Shown here piece after piece: positions 37,701-51,797 of a stretch of DNA of 64,000 nucleotides (its first letter is position 1; each line of letters opens with the position of its first letter). Origin of the DNA: Mugil cephalus (taxonomy: Eukaryota > Chordata > Actinopteri > Mugiliformes > Mugilidae); NCBI RefSeq assembly GCF_022458985.1, contig NC_061770.1, positions 34,825,599 to 34,889,598 on the forward strand. The letters run 5' to 3'. The translations under genes were made by a program, and so were the position numbers. The notes below the pieces were generated by a model. It ran no database searches and was not told the DNA's origin. It saw only the letters and a list, made by a program, of their open reading frames with translations.

Positions 37701-40700
37701 TAATGTTAAACTAAAAGTATTATGATAGATATGTATTTATGACTCTTTTCTGACTCTGACTACGCAGCACTGACGGTAAAGTCTGTGTTTCCTTTGCAGG
37801 TATTTGAATTTGAATGATTACACGATTATAAAACTAAACTTGATTGTTTTCGCAAATTCAGGACACAAATTTTAGTTTTAGGATCACAAATAGTGTGCTC
37901 CAGCCTGTTTATAAGATTTAACAACTGTATTTTTGAGTGCATATACTGATCAGCCACAACATTATGACCACGAACGGGAGAAGTAAATATCATTTAAACC
38001 GTCTTGTAACAATTCAGCGTTCTGCTGGGAAACTTTTGGACCTGGCATATGTTCATGTGGATGTTACTTAGACATGTACCACCCACCTAGACCAGACCAG
38101 ACACCTCCTGCCCCATAGCAAGACACATGATGGCAGCAACTACAAAAAACACTTTATGAACAACTCAAAAAAACGAATAACAGCACAAGGTGTTGACCTG
38201 GCCTCCAAATTCACTAGATCCCAAACTGATCGAGTATCTGTGGGATGATCCACCATAGAGACCCCTCCCCTAAACCCATAGGACCCAAAGGCCCCCACTA
38301 ACAACATTTAGGACCCCCTCAGAAGGCCCATGTCCATTCTCTGATGAGTCAGGACTGTTTTGGAGGCACAAAGGACAATATCAGGATATTAGGTCATAAT
38401 GTTATGGCTGATTGGTGTACATTGTGTTTATTATGAGTTATTTCAAAGCAAAAACAGGATCACCTCCCCTTCCAGTTAAATTCAGCAGTAAAGTCTCCTT
38501 TGTTTTCTTTTTCTAAGGTTTAGACTGAAAGGAGGAAACAGGTCGTCACGTGAGCCGAGCTATCGCTTCACGGTTTGACTTTGAAGCAGACGATGAGGAA
38601 ACTACTAAACCAGAAAGCGGAAGCAGAGCTTAGCTGCCACTCTGTTGCTGAGTGCCAGCGTTGCATCAAGTTCAGTCCTCGGTGTGAGAAGTATCTGAAG
38701 TGGCTGCATAGTCTTTGCAAAACCTCTCAAATGAAGGAAAGGGAAACGCAAATATAGCTCTGCAGTCATCTGAAGAGAGCGGGAAATGAGAAAATGTGTA
38801 AATATAGATACACAGGAACGATGCGATGCTTTAATTTCATGACCCAAAAAAGGTTGCTATAGGAGCCACATTAACCCCTTAACATTTGTCTGGGTGGTAT
38901 ATGGGGCAGCAGTAGCTTTTTGAACCAAATAACTGATAAAAGCCATTGAAGGATTCAACCAGCATTTTTTTTCTTTTTTAACTGTGTGCCAACATTGATT
39001 TCTCAACAACAAAACCACTTAGAGAGATTCTGAGTTTTGTGATAGAAAGTTCAGAGTCTTGGGTTTCAAAAGAGACCGAAAGCATGCATGAGCTCCAAAA
39101 CTTTCAAGAACAGCATTCACTTTTCTTTGGCTTTGTCCTAAAACGGCTGGAATGATAAGAGGTTAAACACTGCGGCAGCTAAACACTAACGAAACACTGC
39201 ATATTAAACACTATAGTGAAAGTGATTGTGTAAATAACTCTAGTAGCAGCTAGGGGTTGGTCAGACTAGTCGACTAGCAACTGATCATGGGACAGTAACA
39301 ATAGTGGGTCATAGCAGTAAACCAACCCCAACCCTAAGTCCTAACTCTAACCCTAGGTCCTAACTCTAACCCTAAGTCCTAACTCTAACCCTAGGTCCTG
39401 ACCCTAAGTCCTAACTCTAACCCTAAGTCCTAACTCTAACCCTAACCCTAAGTCCTAACTCTAACCCTAAGTCCTAACTCTTATCCTAACCCTAAGTCCT
39501 AACCCTAAGTCCTAACTCTAACCCTAGGTCCTAACTCTAACCCTAAGTCCTAACCCTAAGTCCTAACCCTAACCCTAAGTCCCAAGTATGTGGAAATACT
39601 TCACTAGAGATGAAGCCCATATTATCATGACATGTCAGTGCTGGAATACAACTAAAGTCCTACTGTAATGCAAATAAAAAGACAACTAACACTGCTAACA
39701 ATAGCAGAGGAAAGGTCCAAATCCTCTGGACAGAACCAAAACCTTCACCAAAAGAGAGACAAGGAGGCTGCACATCAACTATTTGATAACGTTATTAGAC
39801 CTTTAGTACTTTTAAATGCTACTAATGGTGCTGAGCTGCAATCTGTTTTCATACACATCTGCAGGTCGTGTACTGTATGTAGCACAAGAGCTATGTGTTC
39901 TCAGCATTCAGGAATGTATTCAGGTCAAGAATATACACTTGAATTTCACCACCACCTTAACAGTGTTGGTTTTAAAAAAATCTGAAGTCGCACAACCCTT
40001 AGCAGCGGCTTCAAAGCCGACAACGGCCAGACGGACGTGCAGGTGTTTGTGGCTCATGCACAGTGATGCAGCGTGTGAGTTAAGTTGAGGTCGACACCTC
40101 GCTGATTTATTTGCGGCTCCGGTGGCAAGCGTGAAGCCGGTCTGTCGCCGTAAACTGTCAAAACCACAAGAATCAAACCGTGAAGTCACTAGAGCGAGTG
40201 CATAGAAGTTCCACTGTCCCGTCACACACCAGGCATGTTTTCAGTGCCATCCTCTGACGCAGCCTCCAGCCCACATGCATGGACTGGTTTCAGGAGCCCT
40301 CTGCAGACTCACTGAGAGGCTTTTGTCTGCATTCATATTATGGAGATTACAGCACTCGATAGTGGAGGTCACAGCGGACAATAAATCCACTCTACTCAGC
40401 GAGTGCGGCCAAACATGCAGAAGATTTACACATGTGTCTGTGCAGTCAGAGCTGCTGCAGCGAACAAGTCTGAAACATGCAGCATGCATTTACCCTTCAA
40501 AAAAACTCTCTGCAGCTCACATTTCTTGTATTTTCCTTCATGGTTATCTTAAGATATGACCGCTCACAAACGGGTCAAAAAATGTCCCATTGCATTTACT
40601 GGGTCACCTGCGGTTTCAAGCAGTGGTCAAATTATGTTCTGTATCTGGAATAAGCCGTGTAGTTATTCATTTTAGGTCACCCATAAACCGAAACCACGTC

Positions 40701-43700
40701 ACCGTACCGTCAAAACATCTTCTTCCTCTTTTGTTTTAATGATAACTGGAAGCTACAAAATAAAAAAACTAAGAAGAAGACGAGGAACAAAACAATCTTG
40801 TGACTCAACAAAGAACTTTAGTCTGGAAAATGAGATTTGTAAATTATGTGACGTGTCATTTAATACTACACTCAATGGACATTTTGTATTTGGAGAGTTG
40901 TGTCTCTAACATACATGGTGCCAAAAAAGATAGGGTAAATTTATTAGAGAAACTGAGAGAAAAAATAAAAAATCTGGTTTAATGTGTTGTTAAAGGGAGG
41001 AATGTGTGTGGGTGTGGGTGTATATTGTGGAGCATAGTATCTTAATCATTGACCTATCCTTTGTCGGATTTGATCACAAAAAAAACCACAAAAAAATACT
41101 ACATTCAACGTCACCACGTGACCTGGTAGCAAAACATTTTTCTAACCTTGAAACCGGAGTTGTGTTTCTGTATGGAGTGGACAGGTGCACAGGTGGGAGG
41201 AATGATGTGTTTTTATCTGAACTGGTATCGTTTAACTTGGAAGTGCAATCAGTTGCTCGTTCAATTCGCTGAGCCACATGGACTCCAGGCAATGAGTCGG
41301 AGCTAAATGCTAATATTAGCATGTTGATATTACTAATATATGGCTATTTTGGATGTACATGCTAGTTTGTTTGCAAGTTCGAATGCTAACACTTGCTATA
41401 TATCGTATTGTATCATATCATATCATATTTTCATATCGTATTGTATTGTATCGTAACGTATCGTAACATATTGTAACGCACCGTAACGCACCGTAACGTA
41501 TCTTCATATTGTATCGTATCCTTGTATTGTATCATTTCGCCTCATTTTGTAGCGTATCGCATCGCATCGTATCATATCGTATCGTATTGTATCGTATCTT
41601 ATCTTCGTTTCGTTTCGTTTCGTTTCATTTTGTTTCACCTAATTTGGTATCATATTGTATCTTCGTATCGTATCGCAAAGTCATCCAGCGGGGCCAGACT
41701 GGACCCTCTGACGGGCTGTTTTTTTTCCTGCGTTTGCCGTGTGTTTGACACTCCTCTTCTAAAGGAACAACATTTTAGGATGTGCACGCTTTTTTTTATT
41801 CCACAACTTGTCAACTTCAGGGGAATTCAGGCGAGAGATTCATTCGGCACAGGAAATATATCTGTTTCCCAAAAATCTTATCTGATCTCAGTGTGTGTTT
41901 GTGCATGTCCTCACATTGTTCTTCAGACAGCGTCCTCTCCACAGGCAGGCGTTTCCCCGCTGACTGAATCTTGTCAGGTGCCAGCTCCCCCACCTGTCAA
42001 CAACACATTTAATATGAAACGGAACACCACCGATACAGACTTCCCATCGTAGCTGAGCGGATTAAAAAACACGGCTGGTACGTGACAGGTTGAACTCTGA
42101 CCTCCAGCTCGTTGTCGTCCATGCTGTGCGTGTGAGAAGCATTGAGCTCGGGGTTGTTGGCCATGTCCAGCAGCTCGATTACCAGGTTACGAGTCAGCAG
42201 CTGGGTCACAAACGGATGCTGGAGGAAGAAGTTACGCATCGTGAACACGTCAGAAAACCATCTAACGTCGTCTAGAAGAACGAAGAGGCAGACTAAAAAG
42301 AATCATTGTATTTATGGATATTTAATGTCAAAGATAAACCAACAGACATGGGTTCAGGAAGCTGATTGGGACAAAAGAGGAAACATCTCTGCAAAAACTA
42401 GAAATGTTTTGTGTTGTCTCTGGTGAAAGACAATCTCAGGTCCTCTTAATGTAAAGGTTTAAAAATATAGGCAACGTGTCCTCACTTCCTCTCATTGGTC
42501 CAAACTGATGCTATTTTCCTGGGGAGACATTGGCAGAGTTTTGGAGCCAGAGTCTGATCAGTGTGATCTGAGGGCGGAGCCACGATATCGAAGCCCCGCC
42601 CACACTTCCTCCAGACTCATGTACATTTTCATTTAATTGATACTGCTCCACCTCTGCCAGTTACAAGGAAATGCTGGATTATACGCTGCACTTATTTGAA
42701 CTCTCACAGTCCCACGGGACCATTTTACGGAGAGGTTGGCATGGCAACTGGTTGCCGCCATTACGCCACATCCTGTTTCTACAGCATCAAACAACTAAAA
42801 CAAAACTTATCCAGAAAATTTACACTTGATATTCATCAACATTATATTAACTACCTAAAATGCTTGACAAAAATTTATTTGTATTTGACATATTTTAGTA
42901 TTTTGGTTTTAGGCTCAAGTCCCGCCCACTAACATGGAGGAGGTGGAACTTAGGTCCCATACTGAAGCCTCCAGACACCAGGGGAGCTCTACTTGCTTTG
43001 GGTTCACATTAGAGGAGTAGTTCCTCCGTCCATCTTTATACCGTCTACACTGATGATGACAACTGGTTGAATTCCTTTCTTTAAATGACAAGCTAACCTG
43101 CAGCAGCGTCTCAGCCGACGGCCTTTTACGAGGGCTTTTAATGAGCGCCATCTTCACGAAGCTATGGAAACCTGCAGACCTGCACAGACAAAGTTAGAAT
43201 GTATTAGTCTCATTCTTCTTAAAATAAATCAATATGCATTGACCAGAAATAAATGAAAAGATTATACTGGTCCTGCAAACTCACCACTTGGCTTTATCTT
43301 TTAGTTTTGGGGGCTGGAAGTTGCTCTTGGACATCAGCATCAGTGCTCTGAAACATGGAAACGCCTTCATCGGTTACATTCTGACACATTTAAAAGGTTA
43401 TCTCTACGCTTTGACAGCGAACGGGGTTTGTTCAACCATCTGTTTCCAGCGGCCTGCTCTGGACTCACCTCATCGGGTGGAGGTCAAACATGGGCGGCTG
43501 GAGCTCGGCCAGCTCGATGGCAGTGATGCCGACGGCCCAGATATCACACAGGTGATTGTAGCCGCCCTTCTTTTCCACTGCGGCCACCTCTGGAGCCATC
43601 CTGTACAGACGGACACAGAGGAAGAGACAAGAAGTGGAAAGGGGGGTGGGCACTTTCCAACCACTAAAATGACAGCTTTAGTAGTTTGTAGGGACACGAA

Positions 43701-46700
43701 AACGAAAGCCATAAAGAACAGCAAAGAGTTTAGGGAGTGGCTCTTCATTCATCTCACCAGTAGGGAGTCCCGATAAAAGATTTCCTTTTAGCCACAGAGG
43801 CGCTGATCTCTGCTGCAACTCCAAAATCAGCTAAGCACAGAGGAGACAAACACCGGGGTCAAACTGGCGGCTGGAATCTAACACAGATGCCCTATTTAAG
43901 CCTAGCTAATGAGCGTGAGTGGTTATGCTAAAGGCTGAACTTCACTAACCCAGTTTCACGTCTCCTCGCTCCGTCAGTAGGATGTTAGCTCCCTGCAGAG
44001 AGAACACACGGTCGCGTTACAAAATCATGTGTTAACACTTGACAAAGGTTTCACAGAAAGTAAATAAAAGGTCCGTACCTTAATGTCTCTGTGCATTTTA
44101 CCAGTTTCGTGCAAATGATACAAGCCCTGGAAAAGAAAAAAAAAACAGCTGAGAATGTCAGCTAATGTCAATGCTAATTATTTTTTAGTGTATATGAGCA
44201 TCCTAGGGGTCTCTATGGTGGGTCATCCCACAGATACTTGATCAGTTTGGGATGGGTTTTTTGTTTTGTTTTTTGTTTTTCGAGTTGTTCCTAAAGTGTG
44301 GGGGAGTCTAGTCTGGTCTAGGTGGGTGTTACATGTCTAAGTAACATGCACACCAACAAATAAATGCCAGGTCCAAACGTTTCCCAGCAGAGCACTTCAT
44401 TGTCACAAGATGGTTTAAATGTCATTTACTTCTCCTGTCAGTGGTCATAATGTTGTGGCAGATTGATGTATTTCTACATGATTTAAAGACTCCCTGTACT
44501 CTTATAGATTGTCACTAGCCTGAAATTAGACCGTCCAGAAAAGCTTTGTCGGTGCAACTCAGTGGTTTCTCCTCCAGCTTTCTTGATGTTACTAAGGGTG
44601 TGCCACAAGGCTCTGTCTTAGGACCCACTCTCTTCACTATTTATGTTTACAGTACAGGTCAGAATGGAAATGCATCTGTTCATCTTTATGCCAAAGACAC
44701 TATTATTTATTGTCGTGCTACCAATGTCGCCCTGGATTAGTATTGTATCGTATCTTTTAGTATTGTATCTTGTCGTATTGTGGTGTGTCTGGGGTGGGGG
44801 GTGTCTGGTCTGGTCTAGGTGGGTGTTACATGGCTAAGTAACATGCACACCAACGTATGGATGCCAGGTCCAAACGTTTCCCAGCAGAGAACGTAATTGT
44901 CACAAGATGGTTTAAATGTCATTTAGTTCTCCTGTCAGTGGTCATAATGTTGTGGCAGATGTATTCCTATATGGCTTTGAATGAAGGACTCCCTGTCCTC
45001 CTACAGTACGCTCACTAGCCTGAAAGCCAGCCCGTCCACAAAAATCTTTGTTGCAGAGGAAAGTGGGTCTGGAGTCGTTCCATTGGTGATTATACCGGGA
45101 CAATCAATCAAATCGTTTTCTTGTTTTTTGTTTTTTTTTTGGATCAGACCGTTGGAGGATTTTCCAGTTGCATGCTGAGCTATATATTTTCTCAAACGTT
45201 ATGATACGAAACTCATTTCACTTCTGATCAAATTTGAGAATAAAGCTGATTTCCCAACCAAAAGTGCCTCTGTCTCTACCGCAGTATTTTCTACCTCCAC
45301 CGTATATTTAGTGGTTTGGCCGTGTTAAATACTGTTTAGCTCTTTTGTGGCTGGGGAAAAAAAAACAAAACAAAACACATGACTCACTCCGCTCTGGCTG
45401 CATGGAGCCTGTCTTTTTTTAAAGTATTTACAGAGCAACAGCAAGAATAACAACAAGAGAAGTCTTACCTGGAGGGTCTCTCTGCACACGAACGCTATCT
45501 GTTTCTCCTTTAACGGGCCCGTCACTGTGGAGAAGACTTTGATTAATGGCTCATACATTTAACACGAGGCCGGGAACGAAAGATAAAAATAGGCTTTTAC
45601 TGGCTTTGACAGTAACTAGCTAATGACTCAGGGGTGTCTGGCATGGACCACTCCTCTGACAGCCAGACCAGAGAGACAAGTTCATTACTGAGCATCGACA
45701 AAAAGGTTCTGCAACGCCAGTAGGTCTATAGCTACAACGCAGTGATCTACACCGATCAGGCATAACATTATGACCACCCCCTTGTGCCTTCGTAATGGTC
45801 AAGACTCATCAGAGGATGAGGCCTTATGAGGGTGTCCTGGATGTTGTTAGTGGTTTTTAGTTTTTTTTTTTTGTTATGAACTGTTTGCTGCCATCAAGGA
45901 GTGTCATTGCTATGGGTGGGGGTGTCTGGTCTGGCCTAGGTGGGTGCTACATGTCTAAGTAACGTCCACACCAATGAATGAATGGATGCCAGGTCCAAAA
46001 GTTTCCCAGCAGAACATTGAATTGTCACAAGACGGCAAAATGTTATTTTCTTCTCTTGTCGGTGGTCATAATGATGTGGCTGATCGGTGGATATTCCGTA
46101 TTTACTAGAGGTGTTAATGAAGAATTAGCGTAACGTAGCATGAAGACTGGAAATAGTGTTAGCTAGGCTAAAATACCACAAGAAGATGTAGCATAGCCCT
46201 TTCCCATGCTTGTACGAAGCTAGGCTAATATGTCTCGATTAAGGCAGCATTCAAGATGCCGTGTAAAGAATAAACAATAAAGTCTTATATTATTTGAGAA
46301 TTCACCAATTATTGATAACGCCGCATTATATAAATTTTTTTCTCAAGGATGGTTTCCTGTCATTTTAGGTAGTTAATGTAATGTTGATGAATGTTCACGT
46401 GTCAATTTTATGGTTATGTTTTGTTTTAGTTACAGAAAATAATGGCGACCACCAGTTGCCATGCCAACCACTCCATAAATACAACTTTTAAAAATAAGTT
46501 CAGTGCAAAATCCAATATTTCCTTTTAACCGGTGGAAGCAGAGCAGAGCGTAATATTAATTAAACAAAAATGCGAGTGAGTCTAGAGGAGAAGTGGGCGG
46601 GGCATCGATAGTGTGGCTCCGCCCTCAGACCATACTGATCAGACTCTAGCTTTTAATGTAGTCCGTATCCCTGGGAAAATGGCGTCAGTTTGGCCAATGC

Positions 46701-47782
46701 AAGGAAGGGGTGATGCAATCATGCATATTTATCTACAGTATATGATCCAGATATTAATTAATTGCAGAAAATAATATATTCAGTTTATTTGTACCGTGGT
46801 AAATATCCTGAAGTGACCCTCCGCCACAGAACTCCATGCAGATCCAGAGCTTTGTGTTCCTGAAGACAGAAAACAGCTTGAGATGAAAATATAAAAGCAG
46901 GACATGAAGTAACTCTCTAAGTACTAGAAAGAGTGGGAGAGGAATCCAGCTGTCGTGCGGGGAAGCATAAAAGTCAAATTCCACATATTTTAGTCCTCCA
47001 CCGACAACTCCAGGAATCCGACATATCTGAAGTGGACAGTCTGTTTTATTTCCAGCACCTGTGGTAGCTGCCGAAGTAGGCCACGATGTTTTTGTGCTTG
47101 CACTCCTTCATCATTGTGATCTCCTGCTGGATGGACGTGATGTCGTCACCTGAGCGAGAGACACGGAGAGAGATTGTGTTTATTCACAACGTGGAGGGGG
47201 AATTACAGAGCTGTGAGTCATAGGGTCAGACCGGTGGCAGCAATGTTAGCCTTCGTCAGCGAGAGCGGATCTGAACTGTGTACAAACTGGTGTTTTACAG
47301 CCTCACCATTTGTAGTTATTTATTTTAGTTTTTAAAACTCGTCTTAAAACCTATTTTTATTCCTTGGCGTTCAGCCCAGCATGAGAGTCTGCCCTTGTCT
47401 TGTAGTCCTAGTAGTGTTTTTTTATTATTATTATTATCATTTTCTATTGTTTTTTTAATGCTTTTAAGTTGTTTGTTTTATGTCTTTATGCTCTTATTTT
47501 GAAAATTTAAAAAGGCCGTAGCTGAGTTGAGTTTAGTTCCTTAAAACCACAACCTTGTAGAGTCAAAACATCTTATTCCTCTTCTTAAGTAAAGCTGCCA
47601 AACAAATTAAGAAGAAGAAGAAGAAGAACCAAAATTGATTCAACACCAAGATATAATTCTGTAAATAACGTGCATATAGTAGATTGTGTTCTTACTGTTA
47701 TATATAGTGGACTATGTATGGTGCTGAGTGCCTGTACATTGCTGCTGCAACTGTGAAATTTCACAGTTTGGGATTAATAAAG

Positions 47783-47864
<82 letters not shown>

Positions 47865-50800
47865 AGTTTAGTTTAATTTTCATACAGATATATAAATTAA
47901 ATTTTTTAGGTTTATTATTTATTATTATTTGGTTTATTAGGTTTTTACTGTGTAAGATTTCCGAGACTATTGTGTATCGTCATCTCAAGTGCTTCACATA
48001 ATATAGAATTAGAAAACTTTTATTTGCCACACGATGGAGAAAACGCAGGAAAATAAATGATTATCTCCCCGTCGGGGAATCGAACCCCGGTCTTCCGCGT
48101 GACAGGCGGAGATACTGTCCACTATACTAACGAGGAGGACACGGGCACCTTTGCCCCGCCCCCCGATCTCGAGGAGACCTGCTGCTGATATGTGAGCCGA
48201 TATCACTTTTTCTCCCTCCATTTACATGATAAAAATGACTCTGATAACAAGTGTTACAAGCACCAATTTAACCAAAAACATAAACATTTACTGAATTCTA
48301 CGATCAGCTCTTATTTTGTCTATGAGTAATCACAAGCGTCTTCCAGCTTCTAGATACACGCGCTCTGTTGGTGGGGGAGGGGCAATGTATGGGCTGCACG
48401 GGCCCGCAGCATCTCTAGCTGCCCGTGGATGTGCCCGTTTGTAAATCTAGCCGAAACAAAACAACGTCTATTTATCACATGTATGGGAAATTACCTGTAA
48501 TCATAGTAGCGCAGGATTAGGTAAGAAACATATACAAAAAATAAATTAATAATCAAAATACAATAAAAGGCAATATAAATTAGAAGGAATATACAAATTC
48601 TACAAGAATATAACATCACTGTCAGTACAAAAAACAAAAACAAAACAAAAACAAAAAAAAAGATTATTGTGCAAAAATACTCTGTAAAACAAGGGAGACA
48701 AGACAAGGATCTAAGATTATCCAATACTGAATATTAAAAGATCGGTTTTAGATCTGTAGGGAACAAAAAAACTTGATCAGGACGTCCCAGGTACAAACTA
48801 CCTAACTGATGTTGTGGATGAAACTGAACCGAATCAAGGTTTTGTTCCCTAAATTTAAGCTACTTAGGGCATAACTACGCCATAAAGGAGTCTCCCAATG
48901 TTTCCTCGTCCTTCTGTGAAGACAGTCTACTTAAAAATGGGGGCGTAAAACTGGTTTTAGTTCGGGGGCCACAATCAGCCTAATTTGATATCAAGGGCGA
49001 CAGACCAGTAACACAGCAGAATAATGATCTAAAAGTAACGACAACTACAGATTCATGCTGGGGGCCACATTATACCCTGAGGAGGGCCGTCTTTGGCCCA
49101 CAGTCCATATGTTTGACACCTATGTTGTACTACAGCAAACAAAGGAGTCTTACACACGATATCACAACTGCTTATAAAGCTGAAGGTCTGTGTGATGTGT
49201 TGACTCACCAGGGTCGAGCTTGACGATCTTGATGGCTGCCAGTTCGGACGTACTGATGTTACGAGCCTGAAAGAGAAAATAAATAAATTATATAAAAGGG
49301 CAACACACGATTTGACCCTTAGTGATGTCAAAAAACTAATGTTTTTGTATCTGTTCATTTATTTCTGCACAACTTCCTCTACAGTAAACGATGTAATGTT
49401 TATTATTTAGTTAACCTACTTTATTAAAGTACTGGGCCTAGAAATACAGGCAAAAATGAAATACAGATAACTTAAGAGGTAAAATTACATGCAAATATTT
49501 CAAACTACATTTAAACTCCGTCCTCCCCTCTCCATCCACATCAGTCTACCATCAGCAAATACTTTTACTGTCAAATTAAACGTGTAATAAAAGTTTAAAA
49601 GTTGCACTTTGGAGTGAAGTTGACAGTAAATCACAATTATTATTATTTTTTTATTATAATTAGGAAATAAAAGGGATAGATTTTGAGGTTTTATAACTGT
49701 AATCCATCTAAAAGGCCCGATGTTACGATCCAGCCTCCGTTCATAAACGCACATTTATTCACCTGGATCGCAAACAGTTTTACTTTATTGTCACCTTCAA
49801 GTTACAGATTAAATTAGTGCAGCAGAACCCTGAGGGATGTGGGAGTCAAACTACAGCACAGCGCTAACATGCAGAGCTAATGTGAACTACAAATCTTTTA
49901 CCCACGGCTCGTCTAGATAACCCACAGGAGACGAGGATGCTTGCGTAACATCCGTAGAAGAACACATCACTGTGGTTTAGAGAGGCCAGGTGCGACACCT
50001 TCCCACGGCTGGTACCAGGATGCATCATAGACAGATAGATACAAAATATATGTAAAAATGTACGAAGATCTTCAACGTTTGTTAGGCTAAGGACCCCCAA
50101 ACTGATTACGTAGGGACCTCCTACCTACTATATGTGTTCTACTGCTATTTATTCATATATACATTAATATTATCAGTTTGCATTCAATATTAAGTTACTC
50201 CTTATCCCTTTACTAAAATATGTTGGATTCATGTTAATGTATATTTGAAGAAGATTTGTGGAGTGGAAATATATATATAAAATGTTCAATCAACCAAAGA
50301 TTTTGCGACCCCCCCTGTAGCTCCACGGACCCCCTGTTTAAGACCTATGATCTAAAATACATAAAATTCTAAATAAAATATATACAATACGTACAAAATA
50401 TATATAAAATGTACAAAGTAAATCTAAAATATATAAATATATATATATCAAAAAGAACTAAACAAAGAACTAAAGTCCAATATATACAAAATATATATTA
50501 AACATACAAAATAGATACAAAAATGTACAAAGTAAATCTAAAATATATATATAAAAATATAAAGAACTAAAAGCACTAATAAAAGAACTTAAGTACAACA
50601 TATACAAAATATATATAAGAATGTAGTAAAGTAAATCTAAAATATACGTTAATATATATTAAATATACAAACGTAAATTAAAAATAGATATGAAGATACA
50701 GTGTGTGGTCATGTAAACTGTATATAATAAATCAGTTTACACGGTCATATAAACACTGGATAAAATATGTGGGATATCTGAGACACGTAGCTTTTAAGAC

Positions 50801-51765
50801 ACTGAGTCCGTCACACAGTATAAACACTAGTAGCAGCAGAGCGTCCACAGGCCGGCTGTGTCCTTACAGGGAGACGCTACGTCCCGAGGGACAGCGTCTC
50901 CCGCACAAACATGCATGAGCTCATCCATTACACACATTCACACAGCTCCGACGACATCCGCCCCAAACCTCCACAAACACAGACGGGTCATAATCCCACT
51001 AATTAAAAGTGACCTTAAGCTTGTAACAACCACGAGTGAAAAACCTGCGTTTGCTAATCTCTGACGCTCTGAGAGACAATTCATCATGACAGTTTCATCA
51101 TGACAACCCACAGACGTTCACAGTCGAACTGCGACACCCTTCCCAAAACGGTCTGGAGACGCTCTGCTCCATCGAGACGCGAACTCCGGGCGCGTATCCA
51201 GCGGATCAGCGGCTGTCGTGAACATGAAGGACTTCTAATTAGTTAACCTTGGATTTAAGTTTGTTTTGATCGCACAGCCTGAGCAGACATGATCAGATCT
51301 GTCTACCTCTCCTTCTTTGACTGGTTTATTTAAACACAGACGTCTCAGGGAGGAGGTCGACGCACAAATACAAAAATATATGTAAAAAGCTATGAAGTAC
51401 GATATATAAAAAATATGTACAGAAAATATACTAAGTACATCTAAAATATACAAAAATATATATAAAAAATATATATAAAAAAGCTAAGAACTAAACAAAA
51501 GAACTAAAGTACTATACATCCAAAATATATATAAAAATATACTTAGTAAATCTAAGATATACAAAATATATATTAAATATACAAAAAAATAAAAAAATAA
51601 CTAAAGAACGATAAATACTAAATATATATATATAATACACAAAGTAAATCTAAGATATAAAAAATATATACTAAAAACACAAAAATATACATAAATATAT
51701 TTAAAAGTACTGAAAAAAGAACTAAAAAAGTACAGTACGTACTGTACTCGAGGTACATATATATA

Positions 51766-51797
<32 letters not shown>

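Noticed and set aside
48009..48221. Minus-strand 70-residue frame
   Set aside because: It reads through the tRNA-Asp gene; its sequence is explained by the tRNA.
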